This document shows, piece after piece, positions 45,451 through 53,465 of a stretch of 64,000 nucleotides of DNA; positions within the stretch are counted from its first letter, which is position 1, and the number at the start of each line of letters is the position of its first letter. Under the pieces are notes generated by a model. The model was given only the letters and a program-made list of their open reading frames with translations. It had not been told where the DNA came from and did no database searches. A program made the position numbers and the translations under genes. The stretch is from UBA3824 sp017541145. GTDB lineage: Bacteria > Bacteroidota > Bacteroidia > Bacteroidales > UBA3824. Location of the stretch: the NCBI GenBank assembly GCA_947168365.1, contig CAMVLO010000003.1:48109-112108 (forward strand). The letters run 5' to 3'.

Positions 45451-47073
45451 ATGAAGACAGATATCGAAATCGCTAATTCAGTCCAGTTAAAAAATATCTC
45501 TGATATTGCCAAATCTCTGAATATCAACGATAATGATTTGGAAAATTATGGAAAATACATTGCTAAAATTCCTTTAAAATACATCGACAATAAAAAGGCA
45601 GAAAAATCAAATCTTATACTTGTAACATCAGTAAGTCCTACCAAGGCGGGAATCGGTAAAACTACGGTTTCAATCGGTTTGGCTCTCGGACTGAACAAAA
45701 TAGGTAAAAAAGCTATTGTTGCCTTGCGTGAGCCCTCGCTCGGTCCGTGTTTCGGAATAAAAGGTGGTGCTTGCGGCGGCGGATACGCTCAAGTGTTGCC
45801 GATGGAGAAAATCAATCTCCATTTTACGGGTGATTTTCATGCTGTAACTACTGCGCACAATATGATTACCGCATTGATGGATAATTATTTTTATCAAAAC
45901 CGTGCTACAGTTCCTCCTTTGAAACAGGTTTTGTGGAAACGCGTTTTGGATATCAATGACCGTGGTCTTAGAAATATCGTTACGGGTTTGGGTGGTACTG
46001 CAAACGGAATTCCTCAAGAGGCCGGTTTTGACATCACTCCGGCTTCCGAAATCATGGCAATACTTTGTTTGGCAACAGATGTAGAAGATTTGCGCCGCAG
46101 AATCGATAATATTCTTCTTGGAATCACTGCCGACAACAAAGAATTTTATGTAAAAGATCTTGGTATTTCCGGAAGTATTGTAGCATTGCTTTTGGACGCT
46201 ATAAAACCGAATCTTGTACAAACTACCGAAAATACTCCGGCAATTATTCACGGCGGACCTTTCGCAAATATTGCTCACGGTTGCAATACAATAATTGCTA
46301 CCAAAATGGCTCTTTCGCTCGGCGATTATGTAATTACAGAAGCCGGATTCGGAGCCGATTTGGGCGGTGAGAAATTTTTTGATATCAAATGTCGCAACCT
46401 TGGTATTTATCCGAAACTTGTGGTTTTGGTTGCTACTTGCGCCGGTATTCGTCTTCATGGAATGGAAAACATCGACCAACATGTGGAAAACTTGCGAAAG
46501 TTCAATAAAAACATCGTAATTGCTTTCAATCGTTACGCACAAGATACCGATGAGGAAATTGAGGCTCTTGTATCGCATTGCAAAAACGATTTGGGATTGC
46601 CGTGCGTAATCAACGATGCTTTTCTCAACGGTGGCGAAGGTGCAGTAAAACTTGCCGAAACAATAGTTAACCAAATCGAAAATAATTACACCGGAAACAA
46701 TCCTGACGCAGTTTATTCTCTTGAAGATGATGTTAAAACCAAAATCGAAAACATCTGCAAGAAAGTTTACCGTGCATCTACAGTAACATACGCTTCAAAA
46801 GCTTTGAAGAAACTTCAGGAGATTGAGAAAAATCCGTATTACAAAAATTTCCCTGTTTGTATTGCAAAAACACAGTATTCATTTTCCGATGATCCTACGC
46901 TTTACGGTACTCCGAAAGATTTTGTTTTTACAATTTCTGACATCGTTATCAATCGCGGTTCTGAATTTATTGTACCGATTGCTGGTTCGATGTTGCGTAT
47001 GCCGGGACTTCCTAAAGAGCCTTGTGCTAACAAAATCGATGTTGTCAACGGAAAAATTGAAGGTCTTTCATAA
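45451..47073 (+). CDS. fhs: Formate-tetrahydrofolate ligase
   Basis: Makes 10-formyl-tetrahydrofolate from formate, ATP and THF, feeding one-carbon metabolism. The 540-aa protein is close to the usual 550-560. The ATP loop is TKAGIGKTT (residues 64-72), where many relatives have TPAGEGKTT. GPCFGIKGGACGGGYAQVLPMEKINLHFTGDFHAVTTAHN is the long family signature. RIDNILLG and EAGFGADLGGEKFFDIKCR are also conserved. The C-terminus SMLRMPGLPKEPCANKIDVVNGKIEGLS is complete. It is monocistronic, with a terminator behind it. No THF riboswitch is recognisable upstream. Confidence 0.96.
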   Translation: MKTDIEIANSVQLKNISDIAKSLNINDNDLENYGKYIAKIPLKYIDNKKAEKSNLILVTSVSPTKAGIGKTTVSIGLALGLNKIGKKAIVALREPSLGPCFGIKGGACGGGYAQVLPMEKINLHFTGDFHAVTTAHNMITALMDNYFYQNRATVPPLKQVLWKRVLDINDRGLRNIVTGLGGTANGIPQEAGFDITPASEIMAILCLATDVEDLRRRIDNILLGITADNKEFYVKDLGISGSIVALLLDAIKPNLVQTTENTPAIIHGGPFANIAHGCNTIIATKMALSLGDYVITEAGFGADLGGEKFFDIKCRNLGIYPKLVVLVATCAGIRLHGMENIDQHVENLRKFNKNIVIAFNRYAQDTDEEIEALVSHCKNDLGLPCVINDAFLNGGEGAVKLAETIVNQIENNYTGNNPDAVYSLEDDVKTKIENICKKVYRASTVTYASKALKKLQEIEKNPYYKNFPVCIAKTQYSFSDDPTLYGTPKDFVFTISDIVINRGSEFIVPIAGSMLRMPGLPKEPCANKIDVVNGKIEGLS

Positions 47074-47107
47074 GTTATCTCATTTTTTAATATATCATTT
47101 TTTTATT

Positions 47108-47133
47108 AAGGCAGGTACTTCGTTATCTGCCTT
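47108..47133 (+). terminator. Terminator of fhs
   Basis: Stem AAGGCAGGTA / TATCTGCCTT (10 bp with one G-T pair), loop CTTCGT, followed by TTTT. Confidence 0.9.
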
Positions 47134-47137
47134 TTTT

Positions 47138-47715
47138 GTTTTTATCCGTGTACTTTTTTGTAATATATTTTTTGTCATTGCTTTAATTTTTATTTCCTAA
47201 TTTAAATAAAAACATCGCCGAATATATTTATTATTTGCGACGATTCATTTTTTATTTTCTATTCTTATTTTTAATCCTTCATCGTTTCTTTTTCAATTTT
47301 TTATTTTGACATCTTTTCATTCTTTACCGAAATTTCTCAGTTCTGTTTATAACATCATCTTTTTCATTGTTGAAATTTTTGAATTATATTTCCTAACATC
47401 ATCTTTTCATCGTTTCTTTTTTTTACAGTTTTTCTACATCTTTTACTTTCTCTGTTCTGATTTTCTACATCTTTTTATTTTAACATCATTACATCAATTC
47501 GATTTTTGCTTCACATCTTACATCATTTTCTTTCATTAATTCTACATCTAAGAATTGTTTTGATTTTTACTATTTCTCCGTTGATTTATTTAAAAACTCT
47601 TTGTTTAAATATTTTGTTATTCTTGCTTTTTTTACTCTTATTTGGCTTAATTCTTGCTTGTTATTATGTCTGAAAATTTATCTGAACTGTATATAAAAGA
47701 TTTTTGCAGAATAAA
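47138..47715. other. Non-coding pyrimidine-rich tract with repeated ACATC words
   Basis: No credible ORF on either strand. The plus strand is rich in T and C. The word ACATC (GATGT on the other strand) occurs ten times between 47309 and 47548: at 47309, 47352, 47396, 47436, 47467, 47483, 47491, 47513, 47520 and 47544. It is often embedded in AACATCATCTTTTCAT or CTACATCTTTT. The spacing is irregular, so it is not a CRISPR or a simple tandem repeat. The role is unknown. Confidence 0.5.
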
Positions 47716-48396
47716 ATGACTGAACTCATTAGAAAACCCCTTACTAAATTACCAAGACAACAATTCCATACTCTTTGTTTGAATATCGTGGAAGCTTTCG
47801 TTTTAATTCCTTCCGATGTTTTGGAAATTGAAACCAATGCTTTTGCCGATGCTCTTCAGGATTATCTTGATGTTTTGAGTTATTCTGGTACGAAAGAAAA
47901 AACTAAACAACTTCAGAAAGAATTGAAACAATTGGTTTGGGCTTGGAATAGTTTTAGAAACGATGTTAGAAACGCATCGCTTTCTCCAATCTCGGAACTG
48001 AAAAATATTGGTGTGGAACTTCAATCTGTTGTCGGAAAGTTTAACATTTATCACAAACCGTTTGAAGAAAAGATGTCAAAACTAAATACCGCCGTTTCGG
48101 AATTGGAGAGTTTTGAAAAAGATATTAAACTTCTCGGGTCGTTGTCGTATATTGAAATGGCAAAAAGCAAACTGCCGGAGTGCCGTAGAATTTCCGACGA
48201 GCGAAAAAAATTGATTCAACAAAATAAAGGAAAGTCTGCGAAGGCACGCAAAAATCTTAACGACTTGTACCAAACGCTGTTATCATCTGTTGAAAACTGG
48301 TTGATTATTAATCATAACAGCAACAAGTTGGATGATTTTGTAACGAGATTGAACGTAATTTTGGATGAGGCATATCAAAATTCGCAAAAAAAATAG
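47716..48396 (+). CDS. DUF6261-like helical protein
   Basis: A 226-aa protein from the ATG at 47716 (MTELIRKPLTKLPRQQFHTL); an upstream TTG at 47704 adds four residues. It is all-helical and K/E/L-rich (EKTKQLQKELKQLVWAWNSFRNDVRNA; DERKKLIQQNKGKSAKARKNLNDLYQTLLSSVENW), with no signal peptide. The length and the opening resemble the Bacteroidota family DUF6261. No function is known. It stands alone after a 580-bp non-coding tract. Confidence 0.6.
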   Translation: MTELIRKPLTKLPRQQFHTLCLNIVEAFVLIPSDVLEIETNAFADALQDYLDVLSYSGTKEKTKQLQKELKQLVWAWNSFRNDVRNASLSPISELKNIGVELQSVVGKFNIYHKPFEEKMSKLNTAVSELESFEKDIKLLGSLSYIEMAKSKLPECRRISDERKKLIQQNKGKSAKARKNLNDLYQTLLSSVENWLIINHNSNKLDDFVTRLNVILDEAYQNSQKK

Positions 48397-48476
48397 CAGT
48401 TTACTTTAAAATATTGGTTTATTAAACTGTTTCCTATTAAAAAAATGCTTACCTTTACGTCGTTTTTCAAAAATCG

Positions 48477-49631
48477 ATGATGAAAGGTTTTGTTGTTATA
48501 ATGATTGTGTTGTTCGCTTGTTGTAAAAGTGTTTTTGCGATAGGTGATCTGCCTATTTCATATAGTAACGACAAAGATGTAACATCTTTCATCTATTTCA
48601 ATGTCAATAAAAAAAATCCTATAAGATTTTCACCGATTTGGGAAGACGATGCGGCGGAATTGGAAATTGTTAACAGTAAAAAATGCAATTCGCTGTTTAC
48701 ACTTCCTGCCGATTACAAGTCGAGACCTAATCCGCGTGTATATTCCGACGAGTTTGATAATATTGAATTTTATATCAATATCCCGAAAGACAAAACTTCG
48801 GTTTTGTATTTCAGCAGAAAACATGCGGAGTTAACCAAATTTGATTCCTTATATTTGTTTATTCCTTTTGATTTGTCGGGAGTTTCAGATTATTCGGTTT
48901 CATCGTTTGGTATCCGTGCAAAATTTGTTGAGGTAAAAGTAGAACCCGAAGAACATTTTCATATTGACCTTTTTAAAAACAAAGTTCGTGAAAATTATCC
49001 TTGGGAAGTTTTTGTACCGCTGTTGATAGGTGGTATTTTGGTATTGATAGCCAGATTTTATCAGCAGGGTTACATCCGACATCTTTATTTGATTTTGTTT
49101 TATCACAATGCCTTCCAAAATGCAGTAAGCGAAAAAAATGTAAATGCCGACAAAGCCGGATATCTGCTTTCTGCTAATTTTACATTAAACGTTGCATTGT
49201 TTATAATGATAGCGATATACCGTTTCAATTATCAGATACAATCGGATTTTACAACTGCTTATCTAACATTTGTATTCATTGTATTTTTCTACAATTCGTT
49301 TAAACGATTTTTTTCATACATGTTTTCAAAACTTTTCGAGTGCGAAGAAGTATACACATTATATTATAAAAATACATCGTATATAATGCAAAGTTTCGGC
49401 GTAATACTGTTAGTATTAAATATTTTCAGTTTTTATGTTCCGTCATTAGAGATACATAATATAGTATTCTATTTAACGGTCGGAATTTGCGTTTTGGGCG
49501 AACTTTTAAAAATATTCAGACTTTTCTTCATAATTTATGAAAAACGATTTCCGTTTTTTTATTTGTTTTTGTACCTTTGCGCCGTCGAAATTTTGCCTGT
49601 AGTTCTCGCAATCAAAATTGTATCCCATTGA
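48477..49631 (+). CDS. DUF4271 membrane protein
   Basis: A 384-aa protein. The N-terminal signal (FVVIMIVLFACCKSVFA) and a soluble region of about 150 residues precede seven to eight membrane helices (VFVPLLIGGILVLIARF through YLFLYLCAVEILPVVLAIKIV). The helical half matches DUF4271, which in Bacteroidota is commonly found directly before hemD, as here. The function is unknown; a respiratory or heme-related link has been suggested only by position. Confidence 0.8.
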   Translation: MMKGFVVIMIVLFACCKSVFAIGDLPISYSNDKDVTSFIYFNVNKKNPIRFSPIWEDDAAELEIVNSKKCNSLFTLPADYKSRPNPRVYSDEFDNIEFYINIPKDKTSVLYFSRKHAELTKFDSLYLFIPFDLSGVSDYSVSSFGIRAKFVEVKVEPEEHFHIDLFKNKVRENYPWEVFVPLLIGGILVLIARFYQQGYIRHLYLILFYHNAFQNAVSEKNVNADKAGYLLSANFTLNVALFIMIAIYRFNYQIQSDFTTAYLTFVFIVFFYNSFKRFFSYMFSKLFECEEVYTLYYKNTSYIMQSFGVILLVLNIFSFYVPSLEIHNIVFYLTVGICVLGELLKIFRLFFIIYEKRFPFFYLFLYLCAVEILPVVLAIKIVSH

Positions 49632-49696
49632 TTTCGAGGTGGTAATATTTTAAGAGAGAATTGGGATGTTTTAGTAAATTATAAAAATTACTCATT

Positions 49697-50452
49697 TTGA
49701 AAATCACGAATGTATTGGTTTCGCAACCAAAACCAACAGCAGAAGGAAACCCTTACGTACTTTTGGCTGAAAAATTGAAGCTGAATTTGCAGTTTAAGCA
49801 GTTTATCAAGGTGGAAGGAGTATCTTCTAAAGAGTTTAGAGCTCAGCATATTAACCTTGCAGATTTCACCGCTGTAGTTTTCACGAGCAAAATCGGTATA
49901 GATACTTATTTCAAATTTGCTAAAGAGGTAAAATTTGCTGTACCGGAAGATATGCTTTATTTCTGCTCTACAGAAGCTATCGCTCTTTATCTCCAGAAAT
50001 ATATTACTTTCCGTAAGCGAAAGATTTTCTATGGTACTAAAAACGTTACTGAAATTACTGATGTTATCAAGAAACATATTGATGCAAAAGTTTTGATTGT
50101 TCAGGGTGATGTTTCGCCGGATGTACTTCCTAAGTTTTTTGAAAAACTCAAGATGGTGCACAAAGAAGTTGTTCTTTACAAAACAGTCAGTGCCGATCTT
50201 GCTGATATAAAAGATACTTTTGAGAAAAATCAGATTCTTGTATTCTTTACTCCTGCCGGTATTCGCAGTCTCAAAGAAAATTTCCCGGATTGGAAACAAG
50301 GCGATACTAAAATTGCTGCTTTTGGAGAATCTACTCAAGACGAGCTCAAAAAATTGGGTTATAATCTTGACATCGCTTGCCCTACCGAAGAAAATCCTTC
50401 GATGGTAATGGCGCTTGAAAAATATATTGTTGCTAACAATAAAAAGAAATAA
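49697..50452 (+). CDS. hemD: Uroporphyrinogen-III synthase
   Basis: Cyclises hydroxymethylbilane to uroporphyrinogen III in heme biosynthesis. The 251-aa protein starts with TTG (MKITNVLVSQPKPTAEGNPYVLLAEK). The weakly conserved HemD features are present: the F-x-x-x-FTSKIGID segment (residues about 50-60), CSTEAIALYL, VLIVQGDVSPDVLPKFF, and the end VFFTPAGIRSLKENFPDWKQGDTKIAAFGESTQDELKKLG. HemD sequences diverge strongly, so the gene order DUF4271-hemD-rnpA is useful support. The previous gene ends 65 bp before it. Confidence 0.88.
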   Translation: MKITNVLVSQPKPTAEGNPYVLLAEKLKLNLQFKQFIKVEGVSSKEFRAQHINLADFTAVVFTSKIGIDTYFKFAKEVKFAVPEDMLYFCSTEAIALYLQKYITFRKRKIFYGTKNVTEITDVIKKHIDAKVLIVQGDVSPDVLPKFFEKLKMVHKEVVLYKTVSADLADIKDTFEKNQILVFFTPAGIRSLKENFPDWKQGDTKIAAFGESTQDELKKLGYNLDIACPTEENPSMVMALEKYIVANNKKK

Positions 50453-50458
50453 ATCCTC

Positions 50459-50860
50459 ATGCCTAAAATTTACGGGCTTTCAAAAAACGAAAAGCTTAAA
50501 AGCGTTGTTCGTACGGATAAACTTTTTACACAGGGAAAATCCTTTTGGATTTTCCCCTTTAATGTTTATTACCGTATTGGTAGCAAAGAAGAACTCTTTG
50601 CAAATCAGTTTCTTGTGTCCGTAGGTAAACACTATTTTAAACATGCGGTGGACAGAAATCGTACTAAAAGACTTGTAAGAGAAGCTTACAGACTTAACAA
50701 AAATATTGTTTATGAAGTTTCTGAAAAAAACAATGTTTGTTTTAATGTAGGTTTTGTTTATAAATCGCGTACTATTTGCGATTTTGCCACGGTACAAAAA
50801 TCTGTTCTTCAAGCGTTGGAAAACCTTGCGAAAGAAATCGCTGAGAAAAATCAGAAATAA
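50459..50860 (+). CDS. rnpA: Ribonuclease P protein component
   Basis: Protein subunit of RNase P, which trims the 5' leader of tRNA precursors. It has 133 aa. The N-terminus LSKNEKLKSVVRTDKLFTQGKSFWIFPFNVYY, then FLVSVGKHYFKHAVDRNRTKRLVREAYRLNK with the RNR motif, are diagnostic. It lies 6 bp after hemD. rpmH and dnaA, its neighbours in many bacteria, are absent here; yidD, which often follows in Bacteroidota, is also absent. Confidence 0.95.
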   Translation: MPKIYGLSKNEKLKSVVRTDKLFTQGKSFWIFPFNVYYRIGSKEELFANQFLVSVGKHYFKHAVDRNRTKRLVREAYRLNKNIVYEVSEKNNVCFNVGFVYKSRTICDFATVQKSVLQALENLAKEIAEKNQK

Positions 50861-50875
50861 TTATTTATAAAAATA

Positions 50876-50899
50876 GGAAACCGACTTGCGTCGGTTTCC
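50876..50899 (+). terminator. Terminator of the DUF4271-hemD-rnpA unit
   Basis: A perfect 10-bp stem GGAAACCGAC / GTCGGTTTCC with loop TTGC, followed by TTGTTTTT. Confidence 0.92.
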
Positions 50900-51004
50900 T
50901 TGTTTTTAGTATATAGATTAGTAAAGTCAGCCGAATTTTAGTGCCTTTCGGTTTATTATATAACACTAAAGCTTTTCTTTACCCTAACTAATTTCTCAAA
51001 TATT

Positions 51005-51610
51005 TTATTTATTTCTTTTAGTATAAAACATCTTCAGCCTGATATTCTTGTAGTTAGTTACGCTTACAGAGTTGTTTCCAAGATTGATTTCACATCCGGG
51101 ACAACAAGATTCAAAACCTGAAAGCAACGCACCGCAAGCCGGACATCTTAGTTCTCGTGTCCAATTACAATTTTTTTCGGGTTCAACATCTTTTTGTTTC
51201 CTCGGTTCGCCTATTTGCTGCAAAACCTCTTTTATTTTGTTGTTAATCAGATTTCTTGTAGTAACGATGTCAAAAAATAAAAATAATATTCCGATTACGA
51301 ACGCCCAAAAAAAGTACGTATCAAATCTTCCTCTGTAAAATAATGCTCCGGCAATCATGGCAAAAAATATCGCCATAATTATATTTTCGAGCGCAAAACT
51401 GTATTTTATGCATCTTGATTTTACTTTTATTTTTACAAGATAATTTACTTGAAGAATCGGATGTTTTAGTTTGAACTCCGAGATGTTTCCTTCTGTTACA
51501 ATTTCTTGCGCATTAAGGGTTTGTGTAAGTTTGGAAAAAAATATATCTTTGTCGAAATTATATGGCGATATAATTTTTACGCGTTGTGGATTAAATATAA
51601 TTTTTTTCAT
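51005..51610 (-). CDS. Hypothetical membrane protein with C-terminal zinc ribbon
   Basis: A 201-aa protein. The soluble N-terminal part (about 75 residues, KIKVKSRCIKYSFALEN) precedes two membrane helices (IIMAIFFAMIAGALFY and FFWAFVIGILFLFFDIV). A C-terminal zinc ribbon follows with two CPxC knuckles (LRCPACGALLSGFESCCPGCEI). I recognise no named family. A cytoplasmic zinc ribbon attached to two helices suggests a regulatory or scaffold role. It is monocistronic. Confidence 0.65.
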   Translation of the reverse strand: MKKIIFNPQRVKIISPYNFDKDIFFSKLTQTLNAQEIVTEGNISEFKLKHPILQVNYLVKIKVKSRCIKYSFALENIIMAIFFAMIAGALFYRGRFDTYFFWAFVIGILFLFFDIVTTRNLINNKIKEVLQQIGEPRKQKDVEPEKNCNWTRELRCPACGALLSGFESCCPGCEINLGNNSVSVTNYKNIRLKMFYTKRNK

Positions 51611-51709
51611 ACCGCCTTGTTTTTTGTATTTTTATAGTTTGTTGAAAGCAACAAATTTATAAATTTGCTTTTTATTTCAAAAACTTTTTTGTTAGAATAA
51701 ACGTATAAA

Positions 51710-52684
51710 ATGTCAATCATTGATCAAATAAAATTGCCGATAAAGGATGAGCTTGAAAAATTTTCTCCTTATTTCAAGAATCAACTGCATTCGGAAAATA
51801 GGTTGCTGAATTTTGCCATCAATTACAGCTTGCGAACCAAAGGAAAACAAATGCGTCCGATGTTGGTTTTCCTTTGTTGTAAAGTTCTCGGTAACACTTC
51901 GGAAAGTACTATGGTAGCGGCTTCGCTTATTGAACTGCTTCATAGTGCCACGCTTATTCACGATGATGTGATTGACGAAAGTTTTTACAGAAGAGGTTTC
52001 TTCTCGATTTTTGCGCTTTGGAAGGCGAAAATTGCGATTTTGCTCGGCGATTATTTTCTTGCTCAAGGTCTTCTTATGAGTTTGAAATACAAAAAATACG
52101 AGGTTCTCGATATTGTTTCGCAAGCTGTTCGCGATATGTCGGAAGGCGAATTGGAACAACTGGAAAAAGCTAACCGTTTGAATATCACCGAGGAATCATA
52201 TTATGTTATAATCCGAAAAAAAACCGGAGCGTTGATTTCGGCATGTTGTGAGGCGGGAGCTTTCAGTAGTGGTGCTTCGGCTGAAGATGTGGCTTTGATG
52301 AAAAAATTCGGTACGCTTATCGGTATGGCTTTCCAAATCAAAGATGATCTTTTCGATTATCAGAAAACAGGTTTTATTGGTAAACCAAAATATAATGATA
52401 TTCAAGAGCGGAAACTTACTTTACCCGTTATTTACGCTGTAAATCAAGCAGATATTGTAGATAGAAAAAGAATATTGCGTAAATTCCGCAAAAGGTCGAA
52501 ATCTGCAAGTGATATTCAAACTATTGTGGATTTTGTAAAAAACAACGGGGGAGTGGAGTACGCTTGCAAAAAGATGAACGATTTGCACGATGAGGCTGTC
52601 GGTTTGTTATCTAAATTTCCTGATTCTCAGGCTAAACAGTCTTTGATTCTTTTGGCAGATTATATCGTTCAGCGAGATAAATAA
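51710..52684 (+). CDS. All-trans polyprenyl diphosphate synthase
   Basis: Elongates farnesyl diphosphate with isopentenyl diphosphate, most likely to make the menaquinone side chain. The protein has 324 aa. The first aspartate-rich motif is LIHDDVIDES (about residues 82-91) and the second is QIKDDLFDY (about 208-216). RTKGKQMRPMLVFLCC carries the IPP-binding basic residues. I call it octaprenyl/heptaprenyl class; chain length cannot be read with certainty. It fits with mqnC at 34 kb. Confidence 0.93.
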   Translation: MSIIDQIKLPIKDELEKFSPYFKNQLHSENRLLNFAINYSLRTKGKQMRPMLVFLCCKVLGNTSESTMVAASLIELLHSATLIHDDVIDESFYRRGFFSIFALWKAKIAILLGDYFLAQGLLMSLKYKKYEVLDIVSQAVRDMSEGELEQLEKANRLNITEESYYVIIRKKTGALISACCEAGAFSSGASAEDVALMKKFGTLIGMAFQIKDDLFDYQKTGFIGKPKYNDIQERKLTLPVIYAVNQADIVDRKRILRKFRKRSKSASDIQTIVDFVKNNGGVEYACKKMNDLHDEAVGLLSKFPDSQAKQSLILLADYIVQRDK

Positions 52685-52722
52685 TTGAAATAGTAACTTA
52701 AATATTTTAATAAAAAGAAATT

Positions 52723-53322
52723 ATGAAAAAAAAGATTACAAGATTAGCGATTTTTGCCATTATGCTTTTGGGCTTTTATGGCTGCGCTTCGCTTTCGGGA
52801 TTAACAAATTTTGTTAAGTGCAATTTTGATTTTAACAGTGTTTCGGATGTTACACTTTGCAATATCAACGTTTCCAACAAAAATTCGGTAAAGGATTTTT
52901 CTGTACTTGACGGTGTTAATTTAGCTAAAGCGTTTTTAACTAAGGATTTTCCGCTTTCACTTAATGTAAATGTTGACGTAAAGAATCCTAATTCTACAAC
53001 TGCTCGTCTTGATGGTTTTGATTACATTCTTTGGATTGATAATACCAAAATGACATCGGGTTCTATGTCAAAACAAGTGATTGTAGGTGCAAATCAAACT
53101 GTAATGATGCCGGTAAATTTTTCGGTAAATCTTCAAGAGATTTTAACTTCTGAAACCAAAGACAAATTGATAAGTTTCGGTTGCGGACTTGCTACTAAAA
53201 ATGCTGATGCTTCCAGAGTAAAACTTTCGTTGAAACCATATTTTACTATCGGAACAAAAGTTATGAAGTTTCCGTCTTATATTACAATCGGCGGTGATAA
53301 ACTTATGCCTTCAGAATATTAG
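52723..53322 (+). CDS. LEA14-like (WHy domain) lipoprotein
   Basis: A 199-aa lipoprotein with lipobox LGFYGC (Cys21). The body is one Ig-like beta domain: LCNINVSNKNSVKDFSVLDGVN, then SLNVNVDVKNPNSTTARLDGFDYILWIDNTKMTSGSM. The V-x-V-x-N-P-N and L-x-x-x-x-Y-x-L-x-x-x-x segments are the LEA type 2/WHy signature. Such proteins are linked to envelope stress, but the role here is unknown. It follows the polyprenyl synthase by 38 bp and may be co-transcribed. Confidence 0.72.
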   Translation: MKKKITRLAIFAIMLLGFYGCASLSGLTNFVKCNFDFNSVSDVTLCNINVSNKNSVKDFSVLDGVNLAKAFLTKDFPLSLNVNVDVKNPNSTTARLDGFDYILWIDNTKMTSGSMSKQVIVGANQTVMMPVNFSVNLQEILTSETKDKLISFGCGLATKNADASRVKLSLKPYFTIGTKVMKFPSYITIGGDKLMPSEY

Positions 53323-53349
53323 ATTTTTTTTTTACCATATTTTGTTTCA

Positions 53350-53373
53350 GGGAATATCTTTACGGATGTTCCC
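53350..53373 (+). terminator. Terminator of the LEA-like lipoprotein gene
   Basis: Imperfect stem GGGAATATC / GGATGTTCCC followed by six T. Confidence 0.75.
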
Positions 53374-53400
53374 TTTTTTGTTGGTATTTGTTACGAAAAA

Positions 53401-53434
53401 AATCCCCGATGTTACAAATTTAGCATCGGGGATT
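53401..53434 (-). terminator. Terminator of waaA/kdtA
   Basis: An 11-bp perfect stem AATCCCCGATG / CATCGGGGATT. The A-run to its left gives a T-run on the minus strand; it can also serve the plus strand. Confidence 0.85.
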
Positions 53435-53465
53435 TTAATTTTTTATTATGTGTTATGATTTTTCT

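Noticed and set aside
45670..46674. 334-codon open frame on the minus strand opposite fhs
   Set aside because: Exactly antisense to a clearly conserved enzyme, with a Cys/Ser/Asn-rich low-quality translation and no domain; a shadow of the fhs codon pattern.
49688..50338. 216-codon minus-strand frame opposite hemD
   Set aside because: Lies wholly antisense to hemD, which has strong context (DUF4271-hemD-rnpA); translation is F/S/N-rich and matches nothing.
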